Source of the DNA: Paracoccaceae bacterium
GTDB taxonomy: Bacteria; Pseudomonadota; Alphaproteobacteria; Rhodobacterales; Rhodobacteraceae
Direction: 5' to 3'
Assembly (NCBI GenBank): GCA_020832725.1
Contig: JAFIEC010000273.1
Coordinates: 1 to 14,281, forward strand
Length of the DNA stretch: 14,281 nt
This document shows positions 7,575 to 13,845 of the stretch, piece by piece. The stretch's first letter is position 1. Each line of letters starts with the position of its first letter. The notes below the pieces were generated by a model that worked only from the letters and a program-made list of their open reading frames with translations, did not search any database and was not told the origin of the DNA. The position numbers were made by a program, and so were the translations under genes.

Positions 7575-8774
7575 TCAGGCCAGCAACGCCTTGAGGTCGG
7601 TCGCGGGGTCGGCCACCGCACCGGGGGCGGGGCTGCGTCCCGCCTCCAGCAGGCGCTTTCCGATCATGTAGGCGCGCGGGTCGTTCATGGCATCCACCGC
7701 GATGAAACGCTCTGCGGCGAAGTACCAATGCGACCGCCCCGCCCCCGACGCGCGCACCACGACATGGTCGTGATCCCCGCCCAGACCCGCGATCTGCAGC
7801 TTGACGTCATACTGGTCGGACCAGAACCATGGCACCGGATCGTACGCCACGCCCGCTCCAAGGATGTTGCGCCCCACATGCTCGGCCTGCTCGATCGCGT
7901 TCTGCACGCTTTCCAGCCGGATGCGCCTGCCCTTCCAGGGAAACGACGCGCAATCACCCGCCGCCCAGATCCCGGGGCTGCTGGTGCGGCCTTCGGCATC
8001 GACGGCAATTCCGTTCTCGATCGTCAGCCCCGCGCCCTCGGCAAGGGCGACCGCAGGCTGCACCCCGATACCGACAATGGCCAGATCCACCGGTACCCGT
8101 GTTCCGTCGCCAAGAACAGCGGCCTCGATCCGCCCCGAACCCTCCAGCCGCTCAAGGGCGGTGCCCTCGCGCAGCTCGACGCCGCGCGCGCGATGCAGCG
8201 CCCGGAAGAAATCCGCCGTCTCGGCACAGGCCACCCGGCCAAGGATGCGCGGGGCCTGCTCGATCACAAGCACCTCGAGGCCGCGCTTGCGGGCCACGGC
8301 AGCGGCCTCCAGACCGATATAGCCGCCGCCCACCACAAGGGCGCGGGCACCGGGCACGAAAGCCGGCATCATCGCATCGACATCGGCCAATGTGCGCACG
8401 ACATGGACCCCCTCCAGATCGCCCCCGACGGCTGCCGGCAGGTGGCGGGGCGTGGCCCCGGTCACAAGCACCAGATGGTCCCACGCTTCCCATGCGCCGC
8501 CATGCTCCAGTCGACGCGCGGCCGGATCGATCGCGGTGACCGGCGCGCCCAGCCGCAGCTCGATGCCGCGTTCGGCGTAAAAGCTCTCGGGACGCAGCAG
8601 CAACCTGTCCGTGCCGATCTCTCCGAGAAGATAGGCCTTCGAGAGCGGCGGACGCTGATAGGGGGGTACGGGTTCCGCGCCATACAGCGTGATCCGGCCC
8701 TCGAACCCATCCGCGCGCAATTTCGCGGCAAGCGCGGCCCCCGCCTGCCCCGCCCCGACGATCGCAACATGCAT
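7575..8774 (-). CDS. FAD-dependent NADH:ferredoxin/rubredoxin-type reductase
   Basis: The 399-residue product is a two-dinucleotide-fold flavoprotein of the rubredoxin/putidaredoxin/BphA4 reductase type. It passes electrons from NAD(P)H through FAD to a small redox protein. Visible parts: FAD-binding VAIVGAGQAG (3-12); the family motif PPYQRPPLSKAYL (37-49, with the conserved Lys); the NAD-binding VVGGGYIGLEAA (147-158); a Glu ending the next strand (VLVIEQ), which usually means NADH preference; the second FAD motif GIWAAGDCASF (268-278); and a reductase C-terminal domain with PWFWSDQYDVKLQIAG (315-330). The ATG at 8774 has GGGAG 6 bases upstream. The frame is open to 9260, but that extension is antisense to the peroxiredoxin. 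No ferredoxin or P450 partner is nearby, so the electron acceptor is unknown. It diverges from the peroxiredoxin and precedes rsmD by 3 bases. Confidence 0.9.
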   Translation of the reverse strand: MHVAIVGAGQAGAALAAKLRADGFEGRITLYGAEPVPPYQRPPLSKAYLLGEIGTDRLLLRPESFYAERGIELRLGAPVTAIDPAARRLEHGGAWEAWDHLVLVTGATPRHLPAAVGGDLEGVHVVRTLADVDAMMPAFVPGARALVVGGGYIGLEAAAVARKRGLEVLVIEQAPRILGRVACAETADFFRALHRARGVELREGTALERLEGSGRIEAAVLGDGTRVPVDLAIVGIGVQPAVALAEGAGLTIENGIAVDAEGRTSSPGIWAAGDCASFPWKGRRIRLESVQNAIEQAEHVGRNILGAGVAYDPVPWFWSDQYDVKLQIAGLGGDHDHVVVRASGAGRSHWYFAAERFIAVDAMNDPRAYMIGKRLLEAGRSPAPGAVADPATDLKALLA

Positions 8775-8794
8775 GGTCTGCTCCCTTCCCTGTC

Positions 8795-8839
8795 GCGCCC
8801 TGATTGGTGCTGGCGCCCGATTGGACAGGACCGTATAGG
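8795..8839 (+). promoter_or_regulatory. Direct repeat and -10 element in the reductase/peroxiredoxin divergent promoter region
   Basis: The 106-base gap (8775-8880) holds a direct repeat, GCGCCCTGATTGG (8795-8807) and GCGCCCGATTGG (8813-8824). It is followed by TATAGG at 8834-8839 on the plus strand. No good -35 stands 16-18 bases before that hexamer; instead the second repeat lies where the -35 should be. This layout fits a promoter that needs an activator bound to the repeats, but that is inference. Confidence 0.4.
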
Positions 8840-8880
8840 AAGGGTCGCGCCAACCGCAACCAGACAACCGAGAGGGTGAG

Positions 8881-9369
8881 ATGAGCATTTCCGAAGGTGA
8901 CAGGCTTCCCGCCGCAACGCTGGCCGAATTCGGCGAGAAGGGGCCGCAGCCCGTCGATCTGGCCGAGCGCCTTGCCGGTCGCAAGGTCATCATCTTTGCC
9001 GTGCCCGGGGCCTTTACGCCCACCTGCCATTCCGCGCATGTGCCCAGCTTCGTGCGCACCAAGGCCGATTTCGACGCAAAGGGTGTGGACGAGATCATCT
9101 GCCTGTCGGTGAACGACGCGTTCGTGATGAAGGCCTGGGGCGAGGCCACCGGGGCAAGCGCGGTCGGCATCACCATGATGGCCGATCCGCTGAGTGCCTT
9201 CACAAAGGCCATCGGCATGGATTTCGATGCGCCTGCGGCAGGCCTGACAGGGCGCTCCAAGCGTTATGCCATGTATGTCGTGGATGGGGTGGTTCAGGCG
9301 TTCCATCCCGAGGAATCGCCGGGCACCTGCGAGATGTCGGGTGGCGAGGCGATGCTCGCCCGCATCTGA
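8881..9369 (+). CDS. Peroxiredoxin, Prx5/type II family
   Basis: This is a thiol peroxidase that reduces hydrogen peroxide and alkyl hydroperoxides. The 162-residue product has the active-site strip VPGAFTPTCHSAHVPSF, with peroxidatic Cys49, Thr46 and Pro42, and the downstream GRSKRYAM (R125/R128) that completes the site. Cys74 (IICLSVNDAF) sits where plant type II enzymes carry their second Cys, and Cys150 near the C-terminus is another possible partner. Which one resolves the sulfenic acid is not clear from sequence. There is no fused glutaredoxin domain, so an external glutaredoxin or thioredoxin must reduce it. The ATG at 8881 has GAGG 5 bases upstream. It is monocistronic, with its own promoter region and a strong terminator at 9394-9421. 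Cytoplasmic; no signal peptide. Confidence 0.94.
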   Translation: MSISEGDRLPAATLAEFGEKGPQPVDLAERLAGRKVIIFAVPGAFTPTCHSAHVPSFVRTKADFDAKGVDEIICLSVNDAFVMKAWGEATGASAVGITMMADPLSAFTKAIGMDFDAPAAGLTGRSKRYAMYVVDGVVQAFHPEESPGTCEMSGGEAMLARI

Positions 9370-9393
9370 CGCGCCAGATCCCGGAATCCCATC

Positions 9394-9421
9394 AAAGGCC
9401 CGCGCACTGCGCGGGCCTTTT
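9394..9421. terminator. Bidirectional intrinsic terminator between peroxiredoxin and phhB
   Basis: A perfect 12-bp stem AAAGGCCCGCGC / GCGCGGGCCTTT closes a 3-base loop (9406-9408). It has a T-run on the plus side (TTTT, 9418-9421) and the A-run on the other side serving the minus strand. It stands 24 bases after the peroxiredoxin stop and 9 bases from the phhB stop, so it can end both converging transcripts. Confidence 0.9.
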
Positions 9422-9430
9422 CAGTTCGGC

Positions 9431-9727
9431 TCAGCCCGCAAGCGCATCCATGCGGGTGGCCAGCTCCATGTCGAGCGCTGACAGCCCGCCCGCGTCATGG
9501 GTGGTCAGCGTCACCTCGACTGTCTTGTAGACATTCGACCATTCGGGATGATGGTTGAGCTTCTCCGCCCAGAGCGCCGCCCGGGCCATGAAGCCGAAGG
9601 CCTCGACGAAGTTGCGAAAGACAAAGGTCTTTGCGATGGCGTCGCGGCCCTCCACCTCGGCCCAGCCGCTGGCCAGCAGCGGCGAGAGCTTTTCTGCACG
9701 GGCCTCGGGGCCCAGTTTCTCGGTCAT
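9431..9727 (-). CDS. phhB: 4a-hydroxytetrahydrobiopterin dehydratase (pterin-4a-carbinolamine dehydratase)
   Basis: This enzyme dehydrates 4a-hydroxytetrahydropterin, recycling the cofactor after aromatic amino acid hydroxylation. The 98-residue product has the family signature: E-K-L-N-H-H-P-E-W-S-N-V-Y (residues about 60-72), then the third active-site His in TTHDAGGLSALD. The length fits the single-domain family. The ATG at 9727 overlaps the stop of the upstream GNAT gene (ATGA) and has a GGAGGAG box close upstream, pointing to translational coupling. No phenylalanine hydroxylase gene is in the window. Homologues without a hydroxylase partner have been linked to molybdenum-cofactor metabolism, so the true substrate here is open. 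It is the last gene of the ridA operon, ending before the shared terminator. Confidence 0.93.
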   Translation of the reverse strand: MTEKLGPEARAEKLSPLLASGWAEVEGRDAIAKTFVFRNFVEAFGFMARAALWAEKLNHHPEWSNVYKTVEVTLTTHDAGGLSALDMELATRMDALAG

Positions 9728-10914
9728 GTCTCCTCCTGTCCTGTGCGGCGAAACGGTCCATAGGATGTCAGTACCTCGATCTCGCGTCCGACCGCCGCCC
9801 GCTCGGCCTCGAGGTAATCGGCAACCGCCCGGCGAAACCCGGGGTCGGCGATCCAGTGCAGCGAATGGGTCGCGGCGGGCAGATAGCCCCGCGCCAGCTT
9901 GTGCTCTCCCTGCGCGCCGGCCTCCACCCGCGCCATACCATGTGCGATCGCGTGGTCGATAGCCTGATGATAGCACAGCTCGAAGTGCAGGAAGGGATGG
10001 TCCTCGATGCAGCCCCAGTACCGTCCGTACAGAACGTCCCGGCCAATGAAGTTGAGCGCGCCGGCCACCGGTCGCCCATTCCGCATCGCCAGCACCAGCA
10101 GGATGTCGTCGCGCAGATGCTCCTGCGCGATGTCAAAGAAGGCCCGCGTCAGGTACGGCTGGCCCCATTTGCGGGCACCGGTATCCTGATAGAATCGCCA
10201 GAATGCCTCCCAGTGTTCGGGCCGGAGTGCGGCCCCGGTCAGGTGGACGATCTCTCCGCCGAAACCCTGGGCTGTGGCGCGTTCCTTGCGCAGCGCCTTG
10301 CGCTTGCGGGATGACAGCGCCGCAAGAAAGTCACCGTAATCGCCATAACCTGCGTTGAGCCAGTGGAACTGCTCGCCCACCCGGTGCAGAAGGCCCATCT
10401 CGCGCCCCGCCTCGGCCTCTTCGCCGGTGCAGAAGGTGATATGGAAGGACGAGAGCCGGTTTTCCGCAGCAAGCTGCACCGCGCCCTCGATCAGGGCCGC
10501 CCGCGCCATGCTCTCATAGCCCGGGCGCGCCAGAAGTCGGCGCCCGGTGGCCGGTGTGAAGGGCACTGCCGCCTGCAGCTTGGGATAATAGCGGCCGCCC
10601 GCACGCTCCCAGGCATGGGCCCAGGAATGGTCGAAGACATATTCGCCCTGGCTGTGGCCCTTTGCATAAAGCGGCATCACGCCGATGACCTCCGCGCCAT
10701 CGCGCGCCACGAGGTGTCGGGGCTGCCAGCCGGTGCCCGCGCCCACCGAACGCGAGTCCTCGAGAGCCGAGAGGAAGCGATGCGTGGTGAAGGGATCGAA
10801 GGGACGCGCGCCGCCCACCGCCTCGGGGCAGGCACAGCCATCCCAGTCGACAGGATCGATCGCGGCGATCCGGTCGATCACAGTCACGGAAATCTCGTGG
10901 CCGCCGCCGTCCAT
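9724..10914 (-). CDS. GNAT/FemAB-like N-acyltransferase of the COG3146 family
   Basis: The 396-residue product belongs to the uncharacterised family annotated as peptidoglycan-biosynthesis-like or GNAT acyltransferase (COG3146, DUF482). Recognisable blocks are FDHSWAHAWERAGGRYYPKL with AAVPFTPATGRRLL (about residues 94-128) and the C-terminal EAGAQGEHKLARGYLPAATH (about 331-350), both highly conserved in the family. The FemAB resemblance suggests transfer of an aminoacyl or acyl group, but no substrate is established and I would not assign one. The ATG at 10914 has GGGAG 9 bases upstream; the frame is open to 11244, but that part is antisense-like and overlaps gdpD. It lies 49 bases after gdpD and shares ATGA with phhB, so it is inside the ridA operon. 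Cytoplasmic, no signal or membrane span. Confidence 0.85.
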   Translation of the reverse strand: MDGGGHEISVTVIDRIAAIDPVDWDGCACPEAVGGARPFDPFTTHRFLSALEDSRSVGAGTGWQPRHLVARDGAEVIGVMPLYAKGHSQGEYVFDHSWAHAWERAGGRYYPKLQAAVPFTPATGRRLLARPGYESMARAALIEGAVQLAAENRLSSFHITFCTGEEAEAGREMGLLHRVGEQFHWLNAGYGDYGDFLAALSSRKRKALRKERATAQGFGGEIVHLTGAALRPEHWEAFWRFYQDTGARKWGQPYLTRAFFDIAQEHLRDDILLVLAMRNGRPVAGALNFIGRDVLYGRYWGCIEDHPFLHFELCYHQAIDHAIAHGMARVEAGAQGEHKLARGYLPAATHSLHWIADPGFRRAVADYLEAERAAVGREIEVLTSYGPFRRTGQEET

Positions 10915-10963
10915 TGTGCTGCACTCCCTGGCCCGGTGAGAGGTGTGGCTCCAGTCGCCCCCG

Positions 10964-11719
10964 TCAAGCGTCAGGCACGCCGGGCAGGTAATCCTCGAAG
11001 GTGATGTTGCAGGCCACGCGGCGTGCGGACGCCTCCTGCCGGGGTGAACGGATCGTCCAGCACAGCACAGGCACGCCCGAACGGGCCAGTTCCGCAACAC
11101 GCGGCCGCGACAGGTCGCTTGCCTCATGGGATATGAAACAGGCCCCCACACGCTCGAAATCCGCGATATCGCGCAGGTGCTGGCGCTGGTGTTCGGACAG
11201 ATGGCCAACGCCCTTGCCTTCCCACGACCAGGTGACCAGCCCACGGGGCAGATCCGGGGCCAGCCGTGCCATCTCGGCCATCGAGGCCGGGCTGAACGAC
11301 ATTACCGCCAGCGGCCCCCTGTACCCCTCCACCGCCCTGGCGCACGCAGCCTCAAGCGGGCCGATGCCCGCGCCCGCGCTCTGGTCCTTGATCTCCACCA
11401 GAACCGGCCCCCGGCCCGCCACCACGTCCAGCACCTGCGCCAGAAGGGGCGGCCCCTCGCCGTCGCCCCCCAGCAGCGGCAGCGCCGCAAGCTCTGCCGC
11501 AGTCAGTGCCGAGGTCTCGCCCATCCGTCCGGTCAGGCGCTGCAGGCTGCGGTCGTGAAAGACCACAGCCTCGCCATCCGCAGACAATTGCAGGTCGATC
11601 TCGATACCAAAGCCCGCAGCCACAGCCGCGCGCACCGCCGACAGGCTGTTCTCGGGACGGCCCGGCCCATGAAGTGCCCGATGGGCGATCGGGATGGTGC
11701 GAAACGGCTCGGGCAGCAT
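10964..11719 (-). CDS. Glycerophosphodiester phosphodiesterase, cytoplasmic type
   Basis: This enzyme hydrolyses glycerophosphodiesters (deacylated phospholipids) to glycerol-3-phosphate and an alcohol. The 251-residue TIM-barrel product has the expected metal and catalytic residues: AHRA (H13, R14), PENS (E23, N24), GIEIDLQLSADG (E40, D42), VVFHD (H55, D56) and VLVEIKD (E109, K111). There is no signal peptide, so it acts inside the cell, like UgpQ rather than GlpQ. The ATG at 11719 shares one base with the ridA stop (TGATG), a sign of coupled translation. Next to mlaA/mlaC across the divergent promoter it hints at lipid recycling, but that is only context. The gene symbol is left blank because UgpQ-type naming cannot be fixed without comparison. 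Confidence 0.93.
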   Translation of the reverse strand: MLPEPFRTIPIAHRALHGPGRPENSLSAVRAAVAAGFGIEIDLQLSADGEAVVFHDRSLQRLTGRMGETSALTAAELAALPLLGGDGEGPPLLAQVLDVVAGRGPVLVEIKDQSAGAGIGPLEAACARAVEGYRGPLAVMSFSPASMAEMARLAPDLPRGLVTWSWEGKGVGHLSEHQRQHLRDIADFERVGACFISHEASDLSRPRVAELARSGVPVLCWTIRSPRQEASARRVACNITFEDYLPGVPDA

Positions 11720-12183
11720 CAGCGGATCTCGAAAATGCCTTCGATCTCGACCGCGACACCAAAGGGCAATTCCGCCACCCCCACCGCCGAGCGCGCGTGA
11801 CGTCCGGCATCGCCCAGAACCTCGCCCAGGAAATCGGACGCGCCGTTGATGACCTTGGGCTGATCGGTGAACCCCTGCGCGCTGTTGACAAAGCCCGTCA
11901 GCTTGACCCCCCGGACAAGGCGGCTCAGATCGCCTCCGCAGGCCGCCCGCACCTGCGCCAGCAGGTTGATCGCGCATTCCCGGGCCGCCGCAGCACCGCC
12001 CGCCACATCCATGGTCTCGCCCAGTTTGCCGATGGTCATCTTCCCGTCAGCCATCGAGATCTGGCCCGAGACATACAGAACCCCCCCGGCCTGAACGAAG
12101 GGGATGTAGTTCGCCGCTGGGGCCGTGGCCGCAGGCAGGGTGACGCCCATTTCCGCAAGACGCGCCTCGAAGCTTCCGCTCAT
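11719..12183 (-). CDS. RidA/YjgF family protein (reactive imine deaminase-like)
   Basis: RidA proteins form trimers that hydrolyse reactive enamines/imines made by PLP enzymes such as threonine dehydratase. The 154-residue product is the longer, about 150-residue subgroup. Its N-terminal MSGSFEARLAEMGVTLPAAT is followed by YVSGQISMADGKM, ECAINLLAQVRAACGGDLSR and the C-terminal ARSAVGVAELPFGVAVEIEG. The Arg in ARSAVGV corresponds to the essential Arg of active RidA, so deaminase activity is plausible, though this subgroup is less studied than the 130-residue one. The ATG at 12183 has AGAGG just upstream. It is the first gene of a four-gene minus-strand operon (ridA-gdpD-GNAT-phhB), divergent from mlaA over 232 bases. 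Confident in family, not in substrate. Confidence 0.93.
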   Translation of the reverse strand: MSGSFEARLAEMGVTLPAATAPAANYIPFVQAGGVLYVSGQISMADGKMTIGKLGETMDVAGGAAAARECAINLLAQVRAACGGDLSRLVRGVKLTGFVNSAQGFTDQPKVINGASDFLGEVLGDAGRHARSAVGVAELPFGVAVEIEGIFEIR

Positions 12184-12321
12184 GTTTCCTCTCCCATGTC
12201 TGGTGGCCAGGACGCCACTCCGTTCGCTGCCTTGCTAGCGGCAAAGCGCGATCGCGGGAACAGGCAATCTCTCGCCGGAAACAGAGACCGGGGTAGACGG
12301 GGCCGCGCCTCGGGCCATATG

Positions 12322-12376
12322 CAACATCCAGCGCGCAACTGGCCACAGCCCGGTGTGCGGTTGCGCCGGGATGTTG
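12322..12376. repeat. Long interrupted inverted repeat upstream of mlaA
   Basis: CAACATCC (12322-12329) pairs with GGATGTTG (12369-12376). After a small 3x2 internal loop GCGCAAC (12333-12339) pairs with GTTGCGC (12360-12366). Inside, CACA (12344-12347) pairs with TGTG (12354-12357). The element ends 39 bases before the mlaA start. It may be a leader hairpin or an operator in the ridA/mlaA divergent region. The rest of the 232-base gap shows no convincing promoter hexamers and only a short CGCGATCGCG palindrome (12247-12256). Confidence 0.5.
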
Positions 12377-12415
12377 GAACCGGCACAAGAGCATGAGGCG
12401 GGGGGACGCGACGCG

Positions 12416-13168
12416 ATGCACAGCCGACGGGGAAATTTCGGGCGAACCTGCCGGGCCCTGCTTGTCGCAGCCATTACCCTTGTTGTGGCCGCCTGCGCAC
12501 AGCCCGACGGATTCGACACGATCAACGACCCCCATGAGGTGCAGAACCGCGAGGTTCACGCCTTCAACCTGTCACTGGACCAGCGCGTGTTGCGCCCCGT
12601 CGCCGGCACCCTGGGCGAGGGCGGGACAGGGCCGGTCGGCGACGGCATCAGCAATTTCGCCTCCAACCTTGCGCTTCCCCGCGCGATCGTGAACAACCTG
12701 CTTCAGTTCCAGCTTGTCGATGCCATGGCGAACACTTTGCGCTTCTCGCTGAACACCACAGCGGGCTTTGGCGGACTTCTCGATCCGGCCGGTGCCTGGG
12801 GCCTGCACAAGCGTCCGGGCGATTTCGGCGGCACGCTCGCGGCCTGGGGAATGGCCGAGGGCGCCTATCTGGAACTGCCCTTCCTGGGACCCAGCACCGA
12901 GCGGGATGCCCTGGGGATGATGGTCGATCTGGCCATCGACCCGCTCAACACGCTGATGGCGCCGCGGGAGCGGGCTGGATCGCTTGCACTGAGCGTGATC
13001 GACCGTGTCGAGGACCGCTCGCGCTTTGCCGGACTTGTCGACTCGCTGCTTTACGAGTCCGAGGACAGCTATGCACAGGCGCGGCTGTTCTACCTGCAGA
13101 ACCGTCGGCGCGCGCTTCAGCGCGGGCTGGCCGACGATGACATCGAGGATATCTACGATGATTTCTGA
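12416..13168 (+). CDS. mlaA: Outer-membrane phospholipid-transport lipoprotein MlaA (VacJ)
   Basis: MlaA sits in the outer membrane with a porin and removes phospholipids that have slipped into the outer leaflet, handing them to periplasmic MlaC. The 250-residue product starts MHSRRGNFGR and has a lipoprotein signal (LLVAAITLVVAAC, lipobox VAAC, lipidated Cys27). The family core follows: DPHEVQNREVHAFNLSLDQ, NFASNLALPRAIVNNLLQ, LNTTAGFGGLLDPAGAWGL, and the FGGTLAAWGMAEGAYLELPF to DPLNTL region. A charged tail (DDDIEDIYDDF) ends it. I chose the ATG at 12416 because it gives a proper N-region before the hydrophobic stretch; the longer frame from 12353 would not. It overlaps mlaC by 11 bases. 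The inner-membrane MlaFEDB genes are not in the window. Confidence 0.94.
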   Translation: MHSRRGNFGRTCRALLVAAITLVVAACAQPDGFDTINDPHEVQNREVHAFNLSLDQRVLRPVAGTLGEGGTGPVGDGISNFASNLALPRAIVNNLLQFQLVDAMANTLRFSLNTTAGFGGLLDPAGAWGLHKRPGDFGGTLAAWGMAEGAYLELPFLGPSTERDALGMMVDLAIDPLNTLMAPRERAGSLALSVIDRVEDRSRFAGLVDSLLYESEDSYAQARLFYLQNRRRALQRGLADDDIEDIYDDF

Positions 13169-13775
13169 GACAAATCTCGACCGACGTTCCCTTGTGGCCA
13201 CAGCGACCGCCTTTGCGCTGGGTGCATTCCTGTGGCCAGGGCGCGCCCGGGCCATGACGGTGGGCGAGGCCCGCGCGCTGATTCAGCGTCTGGTGGACGA
13301 GATCAACAGCGTCATCGCATCCGGCCGACCCGAGGCACAGATGCTGCGCGAATTCGAGGCGATCCTGGTGCGGCATGGCGACATGCCTGCCATCGCCCGC
13401 AGTGTACTGGGCGCAGAGGGCTGGAACGGTGCCAGCGCCGCGCAACAGCGCGCCTATATCGAGGCGTTTTCGGGCTATCTCGCGCGGAAATACGGTCGTC
13501 GCTTCCGCGAATTCATCGGCGCGGAAATCCGTGTCACGAACACACGTGAGGTCAGTGCGGGGGTTCTGATTGGCTCGGTCGCCAATCTCCGTGGCCGCGC
13601 GCCGTTCGAGGTGGAATGGCTCGTCTCGGATCGGAGCGGTCGGCCTCGTATGGTCAACCTCTTCATCGAGGGGATCAACATGCTGGCGACCGAGCGCACC
13701 GAGGTGCGTGCCATGCTCGACAACCGCCGCGGCAATATCGAGCAGTTGATCACGGACCTGCGCGGCCGCGGCTGA
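13158..13775 (+). CDS. mlaC: Periplasmic phospholipid-binding protein MlaC (Ttg2D type), Tat-like signal
   Basis: MlaC carries phospholipids across the periplasm between MlaA and the MlaFEDB transporter. The 205-residue product has a signal peptide with a twin-arginine pair (NLDRRSLVATATAFALGAFL, residues 6-25) and a likely cleavage after ARA at residue 32. The mature MlaC fold follows: ILVRHGDMPAIARSVLG, the AQQRAYIEAFSGYLARKYG helix, and the VEWLVSDRSGRPRMVNLFIE to GINMLATERTEVRAML strand-helix end. The ATG at 13158 lies 8 bases after GAGGA and inside the end of mlaA (11-base overlap), so translation is probably coupled. The frame is open to 13005, but upstream it only shadows mlaA. The RR motif suggests Tat rather than Sec export; this is a prediction. 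It converges with the PBP gene. Confidence 0.92.
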   Translation: MISETNLDRRSLVATATAFALGAFLWPGRARAMTVGEARALIQRLVDEINSVIASGRPEAQMLREFEAILVRHGDMPAIARSVLGAEGWNGASAAQQRAYIEAFSGYLARKYGRRFREFIGAEIRVTNTREVSAGVLIGSVANLRGRAPFEVEWLVSDRSGRPRMVNLFIEGINMLATERTEVRAMLDNRRGNIEQLITDLRGRG

Positions 13776-13785
13776 TCGGACCGAG

Positions 13786-13845
13786 CCCCTGACGTCTGCC
13801 CGACCCGAGCTGCGGCAGAGGAGGAAACAGGCAGGACGTCAGGGG
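13786..13845. terminator. Long inverted repeat at the mlaC / PBP convergent junction
   Basis: CCCCTGACGTCTGCC (13786-13800) pairs with GGCAGGACGTCAGGGG (13830-13845) along 15 bp with one bulged G, around a 29-base loop. There is no T-run on either side. The right arm contains the PBP stop codon (TGA on the minus strand, 13841-13839). A competing hairpin TCTGCC (13795-13800) / GGCAGA (13814-13819) uses the same left arm. Placement suggests a shared transcript-end or 3'-protecting structure; it is not a canonical intrinsic terminator. Confidence 0.5.

Noticed and set aside
7035..8879. 614-codon plus-strand frame opposite rsmD and the FAD reductase
   Set aside because: Antisense shadow; Gln/Arg/Pro-rich product without motifs. 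It also runs through the promoter region of the peroxiredoxin.
8775..9260. N-terminal extension of the FAD reductase by 162 residues
   Set aside because: It runs opposite the peroxiredoxin coding region; the family starts at MHVAIVGAG, and the ATG at 8774 has a good ribosome site.
10915..11244. Longer start for the COG3146 acyltransferase
   Set aside because: The extension overlaps gdpD in another frame; the family length and the GGGAG box support the ATG at 10914.
11720..11977. Longer start for the glycerophosphodiester phosphodiesterase
   Set aside because: It overlaps ridA in another frame, and the catalytic HR motif is already 13 residues from the ATG at 11719.
12247..12256. CGCGATCGCG palindrome in the ridA/mlaA gap
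   Set aside because: A 10-base GC palindrome is likely by chance in such GC-rich DNA; no second copy or spacing pattern supports an operator.
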